A stretch of 64,000 bases of DNA. Source: Shewanella sediminis HAW-EB3. Lineage in GTDB: Bacteria; Pseudomonadota; Gammaproteobacteria; Enterobacterales; Shewanellaceae. Below the pieces are notes generated by a model. The model was given only the letters and a program-made list of their open reading frames with translations. It had not been told where the DNA came from and made no database searches. Below are positions 19,081 to 29,136 of the stretch, one piece after another. The stretch lies in assembly GCF_000018025.1 (NCBI RefSeq), contig NC_009831.1:4836001-4900000 (forward strand). The letters are read 5' to 3'. Position numbers and translations under genes: made by a program. How positions within the stretch are numbered: position 1 is the stretch's first letter; the number at the start of each line of letters is the position of its first letter.

Positions 19081-20253
19081 ATGACTAAATCCGTGATGGC
19101 GATTGCAGCTGTAGGCGCTCTGGCCTTTAGCATCGCCTGTTCAGCCACCCCTGATGCTATGACCCCCCTGAATATTGAAGAGCTGAGACTCGAAGCAGCA
19201 AACCAGACGATACCCGATGTTGTCACTCGCTATCAGGCCTTAGTTGAGAGCCTGGACAATAAATACCAGCAGCAAACAGACGAGCTTGAAATGACCAAGA
19301 TGGTCGCACGTCAGGGTGAAAGGTTATGGCAACAAGCCGTTAGAGACATACAATCAGGCAGTATCGATGACAGGCCGCTCTACTGGAGTCGCCTCGCCAT
19401 GCAGCGTCAATTGAAGCGCAGTCGCCCCGCATTTAACATGGCCTCCTGGCAGCAAGAGGTTTTACTGAGCGCCGTTGAAAAATCTTCCAGAGGCTTTAGC
19501 AATGTGCAATTCTCGAATGACACCGAGGTAAAGATACTGCTAACAGGTTTCGATCCCTTCTTCCTCGATCGTAATGTCGGCCAGAGTAACCCCTCGGGCT
19601 TAGTTGCCTTGTCCTTAGATGGTTTTGAATTTTCCGCTAACGGCAAGAAAGCACAGATTGAAACTGTGATGATACCCGTTCGTTTTGCCGATTTTGATGA
19701 GGGAATAATAGAGTCACTACTGACTCCTGTTTACCGTGAAAACAGTGTAGATATGATTATTACTGTCAGCATGGGCCGTGATGATTTCGATCTGGAGCGC
19801 TTCCCGGGTCGAAACCGAAGTGCTGCCGCTCCCGATAATTTGAACCTGCTCACAGGTGCAAATAAGCAAAAGCCAATGGCACCTTTGTTTAATCGTAAAA
19901 CATTAAACGGCCCGGAATTTGTCGAGTTCTCTCTCCCTGTGGCGGCGATGCAATCGGTAAGTGGTAATTGGAAAGTAAATGATAACCATAAGGTTACTTC
20001 GGTTGCTAAAGGTGAGTTTACCGCTTCAACGCTATCTGAACTTCAAAGCGAAACTTCGGTTGAAGGCTCAGGTGGAGGCTACCTTTCCAATGAAATATCT
20101 TACCGTGCGGTACTGCTGGGGCAACAGTTTAATAGCAGTATTGCAGTCGGACACATACATACCCCCAGAGTTTCAGGCCACGACCCGAAAGTTGAAGCCG
20201 AGATCATGGCGCAGGTTAAAGCTATGGTCATAGCAGGCGCCGCTGCTCTATAA
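19081..20253 (+). CDS. Exported pyroglutamyl-peptidase-like lipoprotein with altered nucleophile
   Basis: A 390-residue protein. It begins with a lipoprotein signal (hydrophobic stretch, then FSIAC near residue 20), so it is probably membrane-anchored outside the cytoplasm. Residues from about 155 resemble peptidase C15 (pyroglutamyl peptidase): LLTGFDPFFLD, then NPSG. In that family the nucleophile lies in a G-T-[FY]-[VL]-C-N-H pattern. Here the aligned text is GGYLSNE, with Ser336 in place of Cys. The catalytic His seems kept (GHIHTP, His358/His360). The first 150 residues are helical and have no family I recognise. C15 enzymes are normally about 215 residues and cytoplasmic, so this is a distinct branch, either a Ser variant or a non-enzyme. 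Confidence 0.75.
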   Translation: MTKSVMAIAAVGALAFSIACSATPDAMTPLNIEELRLEAANQTIPDVVTRYQALVESLDNKYQQQTDELEMTKMVARQGERLWQQAVRDIQSGSIDDRPLYWSRLAMQRQLKRSRPAFNMASWQQEVLLSAVEKSSRGFSNVQFSNDTEVKILLTGFDPFFLDRNVGQSNPSGLVALSLDGFEFSANGKKAQIETVMIPVRFADFDEGIIESLLTPVYRENSVDMIITVSMGRDDFDLERFPGRNRSAAAPDNLNLLTGANKQKPMAPLFNRKTLNGPEFVEFSLPVAAMQSVSGNWKVNDNHKVTSVAKGEFTASTLSELQSETSVEGSGGGYLSNEISYRAVLLGQQFNSSIAVGHIHTPRVSGHDPKVEAEIMAQVKAMVIAGAAAL

Positions 20254-20334
20254 TGCCTCTGGTCCAATAGTCTGGTGTTAACACGCCTTTGGGGCTCGGC
20301 AGGTTGCTGAGCACCCCATCTGTATAGAGAATCG

Positions 20335-20910
20335 ATGTTTAAGTTATTCAAATCTGTGACGAGTACCGATCCGTCTCCCGATAGCGTTTCGACTCTCAAG
20401 CCGCATACACCTGCCTGCTATGAATTTGATGCTGAACTTCACACTCGTGTCGCTCAGCAGGTGCTGGAGTGCTATCAAATAGCCGAAAAGCATCTGAATC
20501 TTCATTTTCCACGTCCGGAAATCAACTTCAAGCTAAGAGGAAGAAGCGCCGGAACGGCTCACCTGCAGCTCAATAAACTCAGGTTTAACCCGGTACTGCT
20601 CGCTGAAAACAGTGATGCCTTTCTTAAAGAGGTGATCCCACACGAGATCTGCCATCTGCTCGCCTATCGGCTCTATGGCAAGGTAAAACCCCATGGCAAA
20701 GAGTGGCAGTCCCTGATGGTCGGTGTCTTTGGAGTTCAGCCAAGTACGACCCATAGTTTGGATACTCAATCGGTCGACGGACAAAGATTCGATTATCACT
20801 GTGGATGCGGACCCGTAAAACTCAGTATCAGACGTCATAACAAGGTCATACGGGGCGAGACTCAATATAGATGCAGGCGATGTAAGAGAGAGTTAACCAG
20901 GGCAGCTTAG
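20335..20910 (+). CDS. sprT: SprT-family zinc metalloprotease-like protein
   Basis: A 191-residue SprT-like protein. The zinc motif HEICH is at residues 103-107 (VIPHEICHLLAY) and the C-terminus carries a Cys-rich zinc ribbon (CGCGP, then YRCRRCKREL). The family is related to eukaryotic Spartan, which digests DNA-protein crosslinks; the bacterial role is not settled. The protein is predicted cytoplasmic. It is first in a co-oriented block with endA, rsmE and gshB, the usual neighbours in this group. Confidence 0.92.
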   Translation: MFKLFKSVTSTDPSPDSVSTLKPHTPACYEFDAELHTRVAQQVLECYQIAEKHLNLHFPRPEINFKLRGRSAGTAHLQLNKLRFNPVLLAENSDAFLKEVIPHEICHLLAYRLYGKVKPHGKEWQSLMVGVFGVQPSTTHSLDTQSVDGQRFDYHCGCGPVKLSIRRHNKVIRGETQYRCRRCKRELTRAA

Positions 20911-21132
20911 CTGTACAGCTGACAAATAGAGCTGATTTGAACACTGAATGCCGGTGCAGATGACAGCATCACAATATTCTTCCACTGTCACCTTGCTTCG
21001 ACTCCCTTTCATCCCGTAAAATCCCGCCCAAGAGCAGAACACTGCCATCAATATGATAAAACAGCGCTTAGCGCTTAATAATTTGGCGCCATTCAGACCC
21101 ATCGGTATATGGCGCCATTTAGGGAAAGATAA

Positions 21133-21888
21133 TTGAAATTGTTTGATAAATTTGGCTCAGCCTTTCTATTTGGCTTAGGGCTGACTCTACTATTTTCCAC
21201 ACCCTCAACCGCTTCACCTTCTCACCCAAGCAGTTTCAGCCAAGCCAAGAGACTGGCAAAAGAGATCTATGTTAACTCTCTCCCTGCCACCAGCTTCTAT
21301 TGTGGTTGCGATATCAAGATCTCAGGCAAGAAGTGGCAGACCGATTTCTCCCGTTGTGGCTATCAGGTGAGAAAGCAGCAAAAGCGCGCAGCGCGGATCG
21401 AGTGGGAGCACATAGTACCGGCATGGGAACTTGGGCACCAACGGCAATGCTGGCAGCAAGGTGGTCGTAAAAACTGTGGTAAGAATGATAAACTGTTCAG
21501 AAAAATGGAGTCGGATCTGCATAACCTGGTGCCCGCCATCGGCGAAGTCAATGGCGACCGGAGCAACTACAGGTTTAGCCAATGGAATGGCCAGGCAGAT
21601 CAATATGGTCAATGTGATATGGTTATCGACTTCAAATCGAGAAAGGCTGAACCACCCGGCTATACGCGAGGCAAAATTGCCCGCACTTACCTCTATATGC
21701 AAAAGAGATACGGTTTCAGAATAGCCAAAAGCCAATTAAAACTGTTCAAAGCATGGGATAAAACTTATCCAGTTGATACTATCGAATGCAAAAGAGACAA
21801 CGCCATAGCCATGACTCAGGGAAACCATAACCCTTTTGTTAAAAACCAATGTGACGCAATAGCCAAAGAACTGCGGGTTGCGGAGTAG
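21133..21888 (+). CDS. endA: Periplasmic endonuclease I
   Basis: A 251-residue secreted DNase that cuts double-stranded DNA. A cleavable signal peptide (cut near STAS, about residue 28) precedes the endonuclease I domain, with the ββα-metal core around [14 protein letters not shown] and an internal set of cysteines for disulfides. The start codon is TTG at 21133 with AGGGA upstream, spacing about 7. It is 7 bp from rsmE, so the two are probably co-transcribed. Confidence 0.94.
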   Translation: MKLFDKFGSAFLFGLGLTLLFSTPSTASPSHPSSFSQAKRLAKEIYVNSLPATSFYCGCDIKISGKKWQTDFSRCGYQVRKQQKRAARIEWEHIVPAWELGHQRQCWQQGGRKNCGKNDKLFRKMESDLHNLVPAIGEVNGDRSNYRFSQWNGQADQYGQCDMVIDFKSRKAEPPGYTRGKIARTYLYMQKRYGFRIAKSQLKLFKAWDKTYPVDTIECKRDNAIAMTQGNHNPFVKNQCDAIAKELRVAE

Positions 21889-21895
21889 GAAATAG

Positions 21896-22627
21896 ATGAG
21901 AATCCCAAGAATATACCAAGCATCCACCTTCACGGTAGGTATGTCAGTTGCGCTCGATGATGAAGCGGCCTCTCATGTTGGTCGTGTACTGCGCATGTCC
22001 AGCGGTGAACAGGTGAGCCTGTTTAATGGTGACGGTAACGAATACCTTGCGCAGATAGAGTCCGCCAGTAAGAAAAATGTTCAAGTCACCATCCTTTCAT
22101 CTGTAGCTAATGAAAGCGAGTCTCCGCTACACCTGCATTTAGGTCAGGTGATCTCACGTGGCGATCGTATGGACTTTACCATTCAGAAGTCTGTAGAGCT
22201 GGGAGTGAATACCATTACGCCACTTTTTTCTGAACGCTGTGGCGTAAAGCTATCGGGCGAACGATTGGAAAAGAAAATTCATCAATGGCAAAAGATCGTT
22301 ATTGGGGCCTGTGAGCAGTCGGGTCGTAGTCTTGTTCCTCAAGTAAGACCCGCGATGTCTTTAGAGGCCTGGAGCGCAGAACAGACAGACTCTCTTAAAT
22401 TAAACTTACACCCGAGAGCGGCACACGGTATTGGTGGATTAACCCTTCCTGAGCCAAGAGTCAGGCTGTTGATCGGGCCCGAAGGTGGCCTGTCTGAAAC
22501 CGAAATATTGATGACAGAACAACATGCCTTTACCGATGTATTATTAGGCCCCCGGGTTTTGAGAACCGAAACGGCAGCCTTAACGGCAATAAGTGCACTG
22601 CAACTGAAATTTGGTGATCTGGGTTAA
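21896..22627 (+). CDS. rsmE: 16S rRNA (uracil-1498-N3)-methyltransferase RsmE
   Basis: A 243-residue SPOUT-class methyltransferase that makes m3U1498 in 16S rRNA. It has an N-terminal PUA-like part (RIPRIYQ, then HVGRVLRM) and the C-terminal knot motifs [13 protein letters not shown] and [11 protein letters not shown], both diagnostic. It is normal length and follows endA closely, with gshB 70 bp downstream. Confidence 0.96.
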   Translation: MRIPRIYQASTFTVGMSVALDDEAASHVGRVLRMSSGEQVSLFNGDGNEYLAQIESASKKNVQVTILSSVANESESPLHLHLGQVISRGDRMDFTIQKSVELGVNTITPLFSERCGVKLSGERLEKKIHQWQKIVIGACEQSGRSLVPQVRPAMSLEAWSAEQTDSLKLNLHPRAAHGIGGLTLPEPRVRLLIGPEGGLSETEILMTEQHAFTDVLLGPRVLRTETAALTAISALQLKFGDLG

Positions 22628-22697
22628 GCGCACCATCCCCGGAACCCACCCCAAATAGATACTGTCCAGCATAGACGGTAAACAAGGAAATGACTTC

Positions 22698-23648
22698 ATG
22701 ATCAAGCTCGGCATAGTGATGGATCCCATCAGCGATATCAACATCAAGAAAGACTCAAGTTTCGCCATGTTATTGGCCGCTCAAAGCCGTGGCTACCAAC
22801 TCTTCTACATGGAGATGCAAGACCTTGCCATGGTCAATGGTGAGGCAATGGCAAACATGCGTGAGCTGTCGGTAAAGCAAGATCCCGATAATTGGTTCGA
22901 ATTAGGCGAGCCCGTCGATACCCCACTTTCGGCTCTCGATGTCGTCTTGATGCGTAAGGACCCACCGTTCGATACTGAGTTTATCTACGCGACCTATATG
23001 CTTGAAAGAGCCGAAGAGGAGGGAGTGCTTATTGTCAATAAGCCTCAGAGTCTGCGCGATGCCAACGAGAAGCTTTTCACCGCCTGGTTCTCTGAATTCA
23101 CTCCTGAGACTATGGTCACCCGCGATGCAAATCGCATCCGTGAATTCTATAAGCAAAAAGGCGATATCATCCTCAAACCACTGGATGGAATGGGCGGCAC
23201 ACTGATTTTCAGAATTAAGGCCGGCGATCCCAATGTGGGCGTGATCATCGAAACCTTGACCGAGTACGGCCAGCGCTATGCGATGGCTCAGGCATTCATT
23301 CCGGATATCACCTCTGGCGATAAGCGAATTTTGGTCGTCGACGGCGAACCGGTTCCTTACTCTCTTGCACGCATCCCTCAAAAAGGCGAGACCCGAGGCA
23401 ACCTGGCCGCTGGCGGCAGAGGCGTTGCTCAACCACTATCCGAGAGTGATTGGGCCATAGCCCGAGCTATAGGACCAGAATTGAAGAAACGTGGCCTCAT
23501 CTTCGTAGGATTAGATGTTATTGGTGACAAACTCACCGAGATAAATGTGACCAGCCCAACCTGTATCAAAGAGATCGAAGCCGCCTTCGATGTCGATATC
23601 ACAGGTATGTTGATGGACTCGATCGAAGCAAGATTAAAAGCAAGTTAG
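22698..23648 (+). CDS. gshB: Glutathione synthetase
   Basis: GshB joins gamma-glutamylcysteine and glycine using ATP. The 316-residue protein is full length, begins IKLGIVMDPISDINIKKDSS as in E. coli GshB, and has the ATP-grasp loop LDGMGGTLIFR at about residue 160-175 and INVTSPTCIKEIE near the C-terminus. An AAGGAAATGACTTC stretch precedes the ATG. The usual downstream partners yqgE and ruvX are absent; an alkaline phosphatase gene follows after 10 bp. Confidence 0.97.
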   Translation: MIKLGIVMDPISDINIKKDSSFAMLLAAQSRGYQLFYMEMQDLAMVNGEAMANMRELSVKQDPDNWFELGEPVDTPLSALDVVLMRKDPPFDTEFIYATYMLERAEEEGVLIVNKPQSLRDANEKLFTAWFSEFTPETMVTRDANRIREFYKQKGDIILKPLDGMGGTLIFRIKAGDPNVGVIIETLTEYGQRYAMAQAFIPDITSGDKRILVVDGEPVPYSLARIPQKGETRGNLAAGGRGVAQPLSESDWAIARAIGPELKKRGLIFVGLDVIGDKLTEINVTSPTCIKEIEAAFDVDITGMLMDSIEARLKAS

Positions 23649-23658
23649 GACCAGATTA

Positions 23659-25032
23659 ATGAGACCTACATTATTCAGTTTAAAACGTTCTCTACTCACC
23701 GTGGCGGTATTGTTCACCACCACGGTGTCGGCTTTTGTGTATGCCGATACCCCAATTCATCCCATGATGGGCGACGCTCCCAGCGTCCCTAAAAATATCG
23801 TGATCTTAATTGGTGACGGTATGGGGCCAGCCTACACCAGTGCGTATAGATACTATAAAGACAACCCTGAAACACAAGAGATTGAGCAGACGGTATTCGA
23901 TCGACTCCTAGTCGGAACGGCCAGCACTTATCCGGCCCGCGTCAGCGGTTACGTGACAGACTCTGCGGCATCTGCGACAGCCTTAGCGACGGGAGTAAAA
24001 TCTTACAATGGGGCGATATCGGTCGATACCGACAAACAAACCCTGCCCACTATCATGGAGATGGCGAAAAAACAGGGGCTGTCTACCGGAGTCGCGGTGA
24101 CTTCTCAGATAAATCATGCCACTCCCGCTGCGTTTCTTACCCATAATGAGAGCCGCAAAAATTATGATGAGATAGCCAACAGCTACTTAAATACAGATGC
24201 GGATGTCATGTTAGGCGGGGGACAAAAGTTCTTCCCGGCTGAACTTATCAGCCAATTTGAGGCTAAGGGTTACCGGTACCTGTCAGATTTCTCTCAATTG
24301 GATTCTGTCACTGAGCCCAAGGTAATTGGCCTGTTTGCCGAAGTGCAACTGCCTTGGGCCATCGATGAAGTTGGTGCCCACAAACTCAGTAAGATGACGG
24401 CCAAGGCACTGGAATTACTTTCTCAGAATGAAAAGGGCTTCGTATTATTGGTCGAGGGCAGCTTAATCGATTGGGCCGGACACAATAATGATATAGCAAC
24501 CGCAATGGCCGAGATGGACGAATTCGCCAATGCGTTAGAGGTCGTTGAACAGTACGTTCGACAAAACAATGATACCTTGATGATAGCTACTGCCGATCAC
24601 AACACCGGAGGCCTGAGCATCGGCGCCAATGGTGAGTACAGCTGGAAGACAGACATTATCAGAGCAGTAAAATCGAGCCCGGCAAGCATTGCCGCAAACG
24701 CAATTAGCAGTGAGAACTGGCAAGATGAGGTTATCTCTAAGCTGACATTTGAACTCAGCATTGATGAGCTCACACAACTGTCACGTGCACGCATGCAGGG
24801 TCAAGATGTGATGGTAACGGCTATCAAGAAGCTTATCGATAATCGCTCAAATACAGGCTGGACAACGGGTGGTCATACGGGAATGGATGTACAGGTGTTT
24901 GCATCGGGTCCGGCATCTAAACTCTTTAGCGGTTATCAGGACAATACAGATATTGCGTTAAAGATAATGAGCTTGCTTCCTAAGAAAGCTAAGAGTCCAG
25001 CTACAACGACGCAGGTGCAAAGCAACAAATAA
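23659..25032 (+). CDS. phoA: Alkaline phosphatase (PhoA family)
   Basis: A 457-residue periplasmic phosphomonoesterase. A signal peptide (about residues 1-29, ending SAFVYA) is followed by the metal site ILIGDGMGPAYT and the nucleophile motif VTDSAASATALATGVK, with Ser102 as nucleophile. ADHNTGGL near residue 313 and TTGGHTGMD near the C-terminus give the remaining metal ligands. It is 10 bp from gshB and may be read with it, although phosphate control would be expected; no Pho box is obvious in the short gap. Confidence 0.94.
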   Translation: MRPTLFSLKRSLLTVAVLFTTTVSAFVYADTPIHPMMGDAPSVPKNIVILIGDGMGPAYTSAYRYYKDNPETQEIEQTVFDRLLVGTASTYPARVSGYVTDSAASATALATGVKSYNGAISVDTDKQTLPTIMEMAKKQGLSTGVAVTSQINHATPAAFLTHNESRKNYDEIANSYLNTDADVMLGGGQKFFPAELISQFEAKGYRYLSDFSQLDSVTEPKVIGLFAEVQLPWAIDEVGAHKLSKMTAKALELLSQNEKGFVLLVEGSLIDWAGHNNDIATAMAEMDEFANALEVVEQYVRQNNDTLMIATADHNTGGLSIGANGEYSWKTDIIRAVKSSPASIAANAISSENWQDEVISKLTFELSIDELTQLSRARMQGQDVMVTAIKKLIDNRSNTGWTTGGHTGMDVQVFASGPASKLFSGYQDNTDIALKIMSLLPKKAKSPATTTQVQSNK

Positions 25033-25066
25033 GCTATCTCGAAACTCCAAGGTTTCAGCGACAAGC

Positions 25067-27553
25067 TCAGCTCCCCAACTTACCCAGTTGGGGAGCGGTC
25101 TCTACCGGCCAGACTCGATCCCGGTCTATCTGATTTAATATTCCAAACACCTTTTCCTCTTCCAAAGGCTTCGAGAAAAGGTACCCTTGAGCGAGTTCAC
25201 ACTTGGCGTCGGCTAAGAAATCACATTGCTGAGGGGTCTCTATGCCTTCTGCGACCACCGTTCGTCCTAAGTTATGGGCTAAATCAATAACCGTAGTCAC
25301 AATATGTGTATCGGCTCCCCCCTCGAGTACCCCGGCAGTGAAGCATCTGTCTATCTTGAGGACATCGAAAGGCAACTGTTTAAGATAGCTTAAGGAGGAG
25401 TATCCTGTACCAAAATCATCAATCGCTATCCTGACTCCCAAACGCTTGAGAGACTTCATTGCAGACAGCGCCAGATCAACCTGTTCAATCACGCTTTCCT
25501 CCGTCACCTCCAATAATAGGCTTTCAGGAGGAAGATCATATTTAGACAAAATATGCTGAACGAGAGGGATCAAGCCGGGATCCATATAATGTTTAGCCGA
25601 TAGATTGACCGCCATATACAGATCTTCCCACCCCTGCTTTCTTAATCGAGATAAGATTGCCCCCGCCTCTTCCAATACATAATTTCCTACCCGAATTATC
25701 GCCTCACTGTGTTCAATATCGGGAATAAAATCTCCCGGCATAATAAGTCCCAGTTCAGGATGAAACCATCGTATCAATGCCTCGAAGCCTTTTAGTTTAC
25801 TATCGGGTAAGGCGACGATAGGTTGCAAGAACAAAGAGAGTTGCTTCTCTGCAATGGCGGCCCCTATATCTTGCTCGATCATTAAGCGGTTATTAGCTTT
25901 ATGCAACATCTCTTCGGTAAAGACCCGATAGTTACTCCTGCCCGCATCCTTCGCCTGGTACATGGCTAAATCGGCATATTTAATTAGCTCTTCGGCCCTG
26001 ACATTCATGCTTTTACAATAGGCAACACCGATACTGGTAGTCACGATCAACTTATGATTCCCGAGAACGACAGGCTGCTGTAGCGAGGCAAAAATTTTGT
26101 GGATCACTTTACGTACATCCTGATCAGATCGGATCCCTCGCAGTAAAATAAGAAACTCGTCTCCACCTTGCCTGAATACCGTATCCATAGCCCGGACACT
26201 ATTATTTAATCGGGTTGCCACTATCTTCAACAGCTCATCACCTTGGGTATGACCTAAGGTGTCATTGATACGCTTGAACTCATCGAGATCCAGATACATT
26301 AAGGCAACTTGATCATGAATACGTCCCACACAAGCGATGGTCTTTTTGAGCTCATGCATCAACATCGCTTTATTCGGTAGCCCCGTCAGCGTGTCGAGCA
26401 TGGCTAACCGCTTGAGTTCGCAAGTATACTCATCGACCTCCAACTCCAAGTTTTGCAGCCTTTCCGCAAGTTGATGAGTCGCCGTATTGATAAGGTCTAC
26501 TTCATCGACGATTAGCGATGATGATTTCGGCGATAACTTTTTTAAGGTTTCAAAATCATGCTCTGCAAGTAGAGGGAGTAGGTTGGCATGCCGGCTCAAA
26601 CTCACCACGGGCGCCCAAGCGACGAGAATGACGAGACAGCCGGATAACACAAGGGCAAACAGAAGCGTTCCCAGCATGCTCTCCTGAAACTCATTGAGTA
26701 TTGCCTGCCAATCACTGATGTTGTTGATCACTAAGATTGCGGGAGAGTTAGCCTCTTCAGCCAGAGGGAAGATCCAGATAGCCGAATATTCTCCATTAAC
26801 TTCATATATCCCTCCCTTGGTGGCAATCTGATCCCAACTAAAATTATCGGCAATTTTTTGCAAGCTAGGCAAACTAGTACGTTTATTGCTTATGCTATAT
26901 AGCTCTCTGGCCCAATAGTTACGGCCTACCGGATGCACGATTCTGGGACCGAGTACGGCTAACTCAAACGAGCCGTTTACCCGAAATCGAGCCAGGATAT
27001 CGGTCAACCCTGACTCTAAAAACAGAAGGTGGGGCTCTCCTTGCAGTAAATTGGGGACCAAGACTTGAATCACACATTCACGATGACACACGATGCGCCA
27101 ATGTGGTTCGATACTCACCGAGCTGCTCTCGAACCATTGCCTATCTTCGATATCGACCCGATTGCCGGCATGTGCCAGCACCTCCCCGGATAGTGACATC
27201 AGGTGAATAGTCCTTAACTCCCAGTACAGTTGAATATCAGGCCAACGCTTATCCAGCATCTCCTGATACTTACCCACATCAAACTTTGCACCATCACGGT
27301 CTCCGTCGTTAACCATTAAGGCTATCTGTTGAGCCGCCAGCAGAGACTGATCTACCGTTAATGAGATCGAACTTTGGAGGTTTTGAGCCAGTTTATTTTG
27401 CTGTGAAGCGAGTTGATAACTTTGTTGATTGATCAATTGACGAAAGGTAAAGCCACCTAAGATCCCTCCTAAAATGGTCAACATAACCATTACCGCAATA
27501 AGCAGCTTCCATTTCAAGCTGATAAAGATACTCTTAGTATCGGGCGCCGTCAT
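25067..27553 (-). CDS. Membrane GGDEF-EAL protein with periplasmic sensor
   Basis: A cyclic di-GMP enzyme of 828 residues. Two membrane helices (about 16-38 and 290-315) bracket a periplasmic sensor of about 250 residues, probably CACHE-like. A HAMP-like linker, a GGDEF domain and an EAL domain follow. The cyclase motif GGDEF is intact with an RAMD inhibitory site. The phosphodiesterase motifs FEALIRW, LLEVTEE, DDFGTGYSS and AEGIET are also intact, so both activities are possible. I place the start at 27553 (MTAPDTKS), four bases after the porin stop and following GGTGA; a 39-bp longer frame from 27592 would run into the porin gene. A stable 11-bp stem lies in its last codons. Confidence 0.9.
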   Translation of the reverse strand: MTAPDTKSIFISLKWKLLIAVMVMLTILGGILGGFTFRQLINQQSYQLASQQNKLAQNLQSSISLTVDQSLLAAQQIALMVNDGDRDGAKFDVGKYQEMLDKRWPDIQLYWELRTIHLMSLSGEVLAHAGNRVDIEDRQWFESSSVSIEPHWRIVCHRECVIQVLVPNLLQGEPHLLFLESGLTDILARFRVNGSFELAVLGPRIVHPVGRNYWARELYSISNKRTSLPSLQKIADNFSWDQIATKGGIYEVNGEYSAIWIFPLAEEANSPAILVINNISDWQAILNEFQESMLGTLLFALVLSGCLVILVAWAPVVSLSRHANLLPLLAEHDFETLKKLSPKSSSLIVDEVDLINTATHQLAERLQNLELEVDEYTCELKRLAMLDTLTGLPNKAMLMHELKKTIACVGRIHDQVALMYLDLDEFKRINDTLGHTQGDELLKIVATRLNNSVRAMDTVFRQGGDEFLILLRGIRSDQDVRKVIHKIFASLQQPVVLGNHKLIVTTSIGVAYCKSMNVRAEELIKYADLAMYQAKDAGRSNYRVFTEEMLHKANNRLMIEQDIGAAIAEKQLSLFLQPIVALPDSKLKGFEALIRWFHPELGLIMPGDFIPDIEHSEAIIRVGNYVLEEAGAILSRLRKQGWEDLYMAVNLSAKHYMDPGLIPLVQHILSKYDLPPESLLLEVTEESVIEQVDLALSAMKSLKRLGVRIAIDDFGTGYSSLSYLKQLPFDVLKIDRCFTAGVLEGGADTHIVTTVIDLAHNLGRTVVAEGIETPQQCDFLADAKCELAQGYLFSKPLEEEKVFGILNQIDRDRVWPVETAPQLGKLGS

Positions 27554-27557
27554 GGGC

Positions 27558-28739
27558 TCACCACTGGAAGCGATATGAGAGTTGCAGAGCAAACAGAGAC
27601 CAATGCTTCGCCTGAGTCAGAGGATCCGGAGAGACAATAGGCGTTACCCAGGAAGCCCCTTCAACATCATGATATTCAACCGCGAGTAACCAATCATTGC
27701 TTGGAAACCAGCGAGCACCGAAAGTCCAGTCTTTCGTATAACCAAAGTAAGCGGGTGAACCGTATACGGCCTCGTAATTTGTCCCATCCGGATCATCGGT
27801 GTTATCGATATGCTTATCATATCGAACGAACAACTCCACCTCATTAGGGAGGTATGCTCTCAGGTCAATATAGTAACCAACACTGGGGTCGTACAGGTCA
27901 TCAGCTTCTATTGGGGCTACAAGCCCATTCGTCACTCTGTCACCTTTGAGGTACTCGGCAGTTAGTTCGAGTCGCTCATATCTGAACTGTCCTGAAAACA
28001 CCCAATTTTTTAACCGGATATCACCAGGGTAATAGTAACCGGGTATGAAGGGATCGAAACTAATCTCAGCATCATAATAACTCACACCTAAGCGTAAATA
28101 ATCATTTTGAAACTCTATATCCCCGGAGTAGTAATCCTCTGCACTAAACTCACCAAAATCCGTACTTCCCATCACATTACGATCTAAGTCTTCGGTCACA
28201 TTTACCTGACCGACCGAGATGTGCCAATCGACAACCCCATCGAGCACCTGATGCATACCAAAGAGATCTCCCCCCTCGATATGCAGCTGCGCGTCACGGA
28301 AATAATCGCTGTAAATAGACTGAGGGAGCATGATACTCGGACGCGTAAACGGGACATCACGGGTGCTGGAGTAGAAACCGGTTTCATTTTTAAATCGTCC
28401 GGCACGAATACCCAGCATCCCCTCCCCAACTTGGTGGCTATACTCGGCAAACAGGTAATCAAACATGACATCAGCCTCAGACAGCGTCCCCCACTGCCTG
28501 AAAGTCAATGCACTCGCGAATCGAACATGCTCTATAGGTTTCCACGACACGGCGAATGCGGCTTCGGTGATATCAAATGTGCTGCTATCCTCTCCAACGA
28601 TAAATTGGGTATCTTCACCGGCAACAAAACCTTGACCAATAAACCCGCTTAATTGCCATTCTGAAGCGGTAACAACTGATGAGGTGAGTAACAGCAGGGA
28701 GCACAACGGCAATGAGTACCGATTAACGGTTGTAAACAT
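27558..28739 (-). CDS. Outer-membrane porin-like beta-barrel
   Basis: A 393-residue protein with a signal peptide (cut near VVTAS) and alternating hydrophobic strands typical of a 16- to 18-strand barrel. It ends in SYRFQW, with the C-terminal aromatic needed for outer-membrane assembly. It looks like phosphate- or oxyanion-selective porins found beside PstS-like genes, but I cannot name the substrate. I chose the start at 28739 (MFTTVNRYS) since GGGAGG lies 6 bp upstream; longer in-frame starts reach 28787. It overlaps the end of the binding-protein gene by 17 bp, so the three genes are one operon. Confidence 0.82.
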   Translation of the reverse strand: MFTTVNRYSLPLCSLLLLTSSVVTASEWQLSGFIGQGFVAGEDTQFIVGEDSSTFDITEAAFAVSWKPIEHVRFASALTFRQWGTLSEADVMFDYLFAEYSHQVGEGMLGIRAGRFKNETGFYSSTRDVPFTRPSIMLPQSIYSDYFRDAQLHIEGGDLFGMHQVLDGVVDWHISVGQVNVTEDLDRNVMGSTDFGEFSAEDYYSGDIEFQNDYLRLGVSYYDAEISFDPFIPGYYYPGDIRLKNWVFSGQFRYERLELTAEYLKGDRVTNGLVAPIEADDLYDPSVGYYIDLRAYLPNEVELFVRYDKHIDNTDDPDGTNYEAVYGSPAYFGYTKDWTFGARWFPSNDWLLAVEYHDVEGASWVTPIVSPDPLTQAKHWSLFALQLSYRFQW

Positions 28740-29136
28740 ACAGGCCTCCCGCGACAGAAACTGAATTACTGACATAACCGATTGCACCGGGAGTTCTCGA
28801 TATCTGCTCTCTCATTTCAACTTCAGACTTTAAGATAACGGGTCTTTCACCGGTTCCGGAAAAGACCAGCCGGTCCCATCTGCGCTGAAGCATGTACGGC
28901 ATCATATCGAGCTGTTGAAAACAAAACTCTTTGTGTAGCTCTGAACCGGGTGCGAGGATAAATACTTTGATTTTGTGTCCGTCCGGCCAATAGACTTTCT
29001 GCATAGAAAAAATCAGACGTAGCTCTTGTGCAGGTAGCGGAAAATCGGTGGCCGAATCATTCACGATGACCTGAGCCGCACTCGAATGAGCACAGAAAAG
29101 ATAAAATACTAACATCCATGTAGCCAACAGGCGCAT
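28723..29136 (-). CDS. Short PstS-like periplasmic binding protein
   Basis: A 137-residue exported protein with a signal peptide (cut after SSAAQ or near it). The mature part (LRLIFSMQKVYWPDGHKIKV, then PGAIGYVSNS) matches the small phosphate-ABC substrate-binding-like proteins of the PBP superfamily. At this size it has only one lobe of a normal PstS, so transport by itself is unlikely. It is first in an operon with a porin and a GGDEF-EAL sensor, which suggests ligand sensing feeding cyclic di-GMP signalling; that is inference. Confidence 0.8.
   Translation of the reverse strand: MRLLATWMLVFYLFCAHSSAAQVIVNDSATDFPLPAQELRLIFSMQKVYWPDGHKIKVFILAPGSELHKEFCFQQLDMMPYMLQRRWDRLVFSGTGERPVILKSEVEMREQISRTPGAIGYVSNSVSVAGGLYVYNR

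Noticed and set aside
25070..25096. 11-bp stem GCTCCCCAACT / AGTTGGGGAGC as the phoA terminator
   Set aside because: It lies within the last codons of the reverse-strand GGDEF-EAL gene and has no T-run on either strand.
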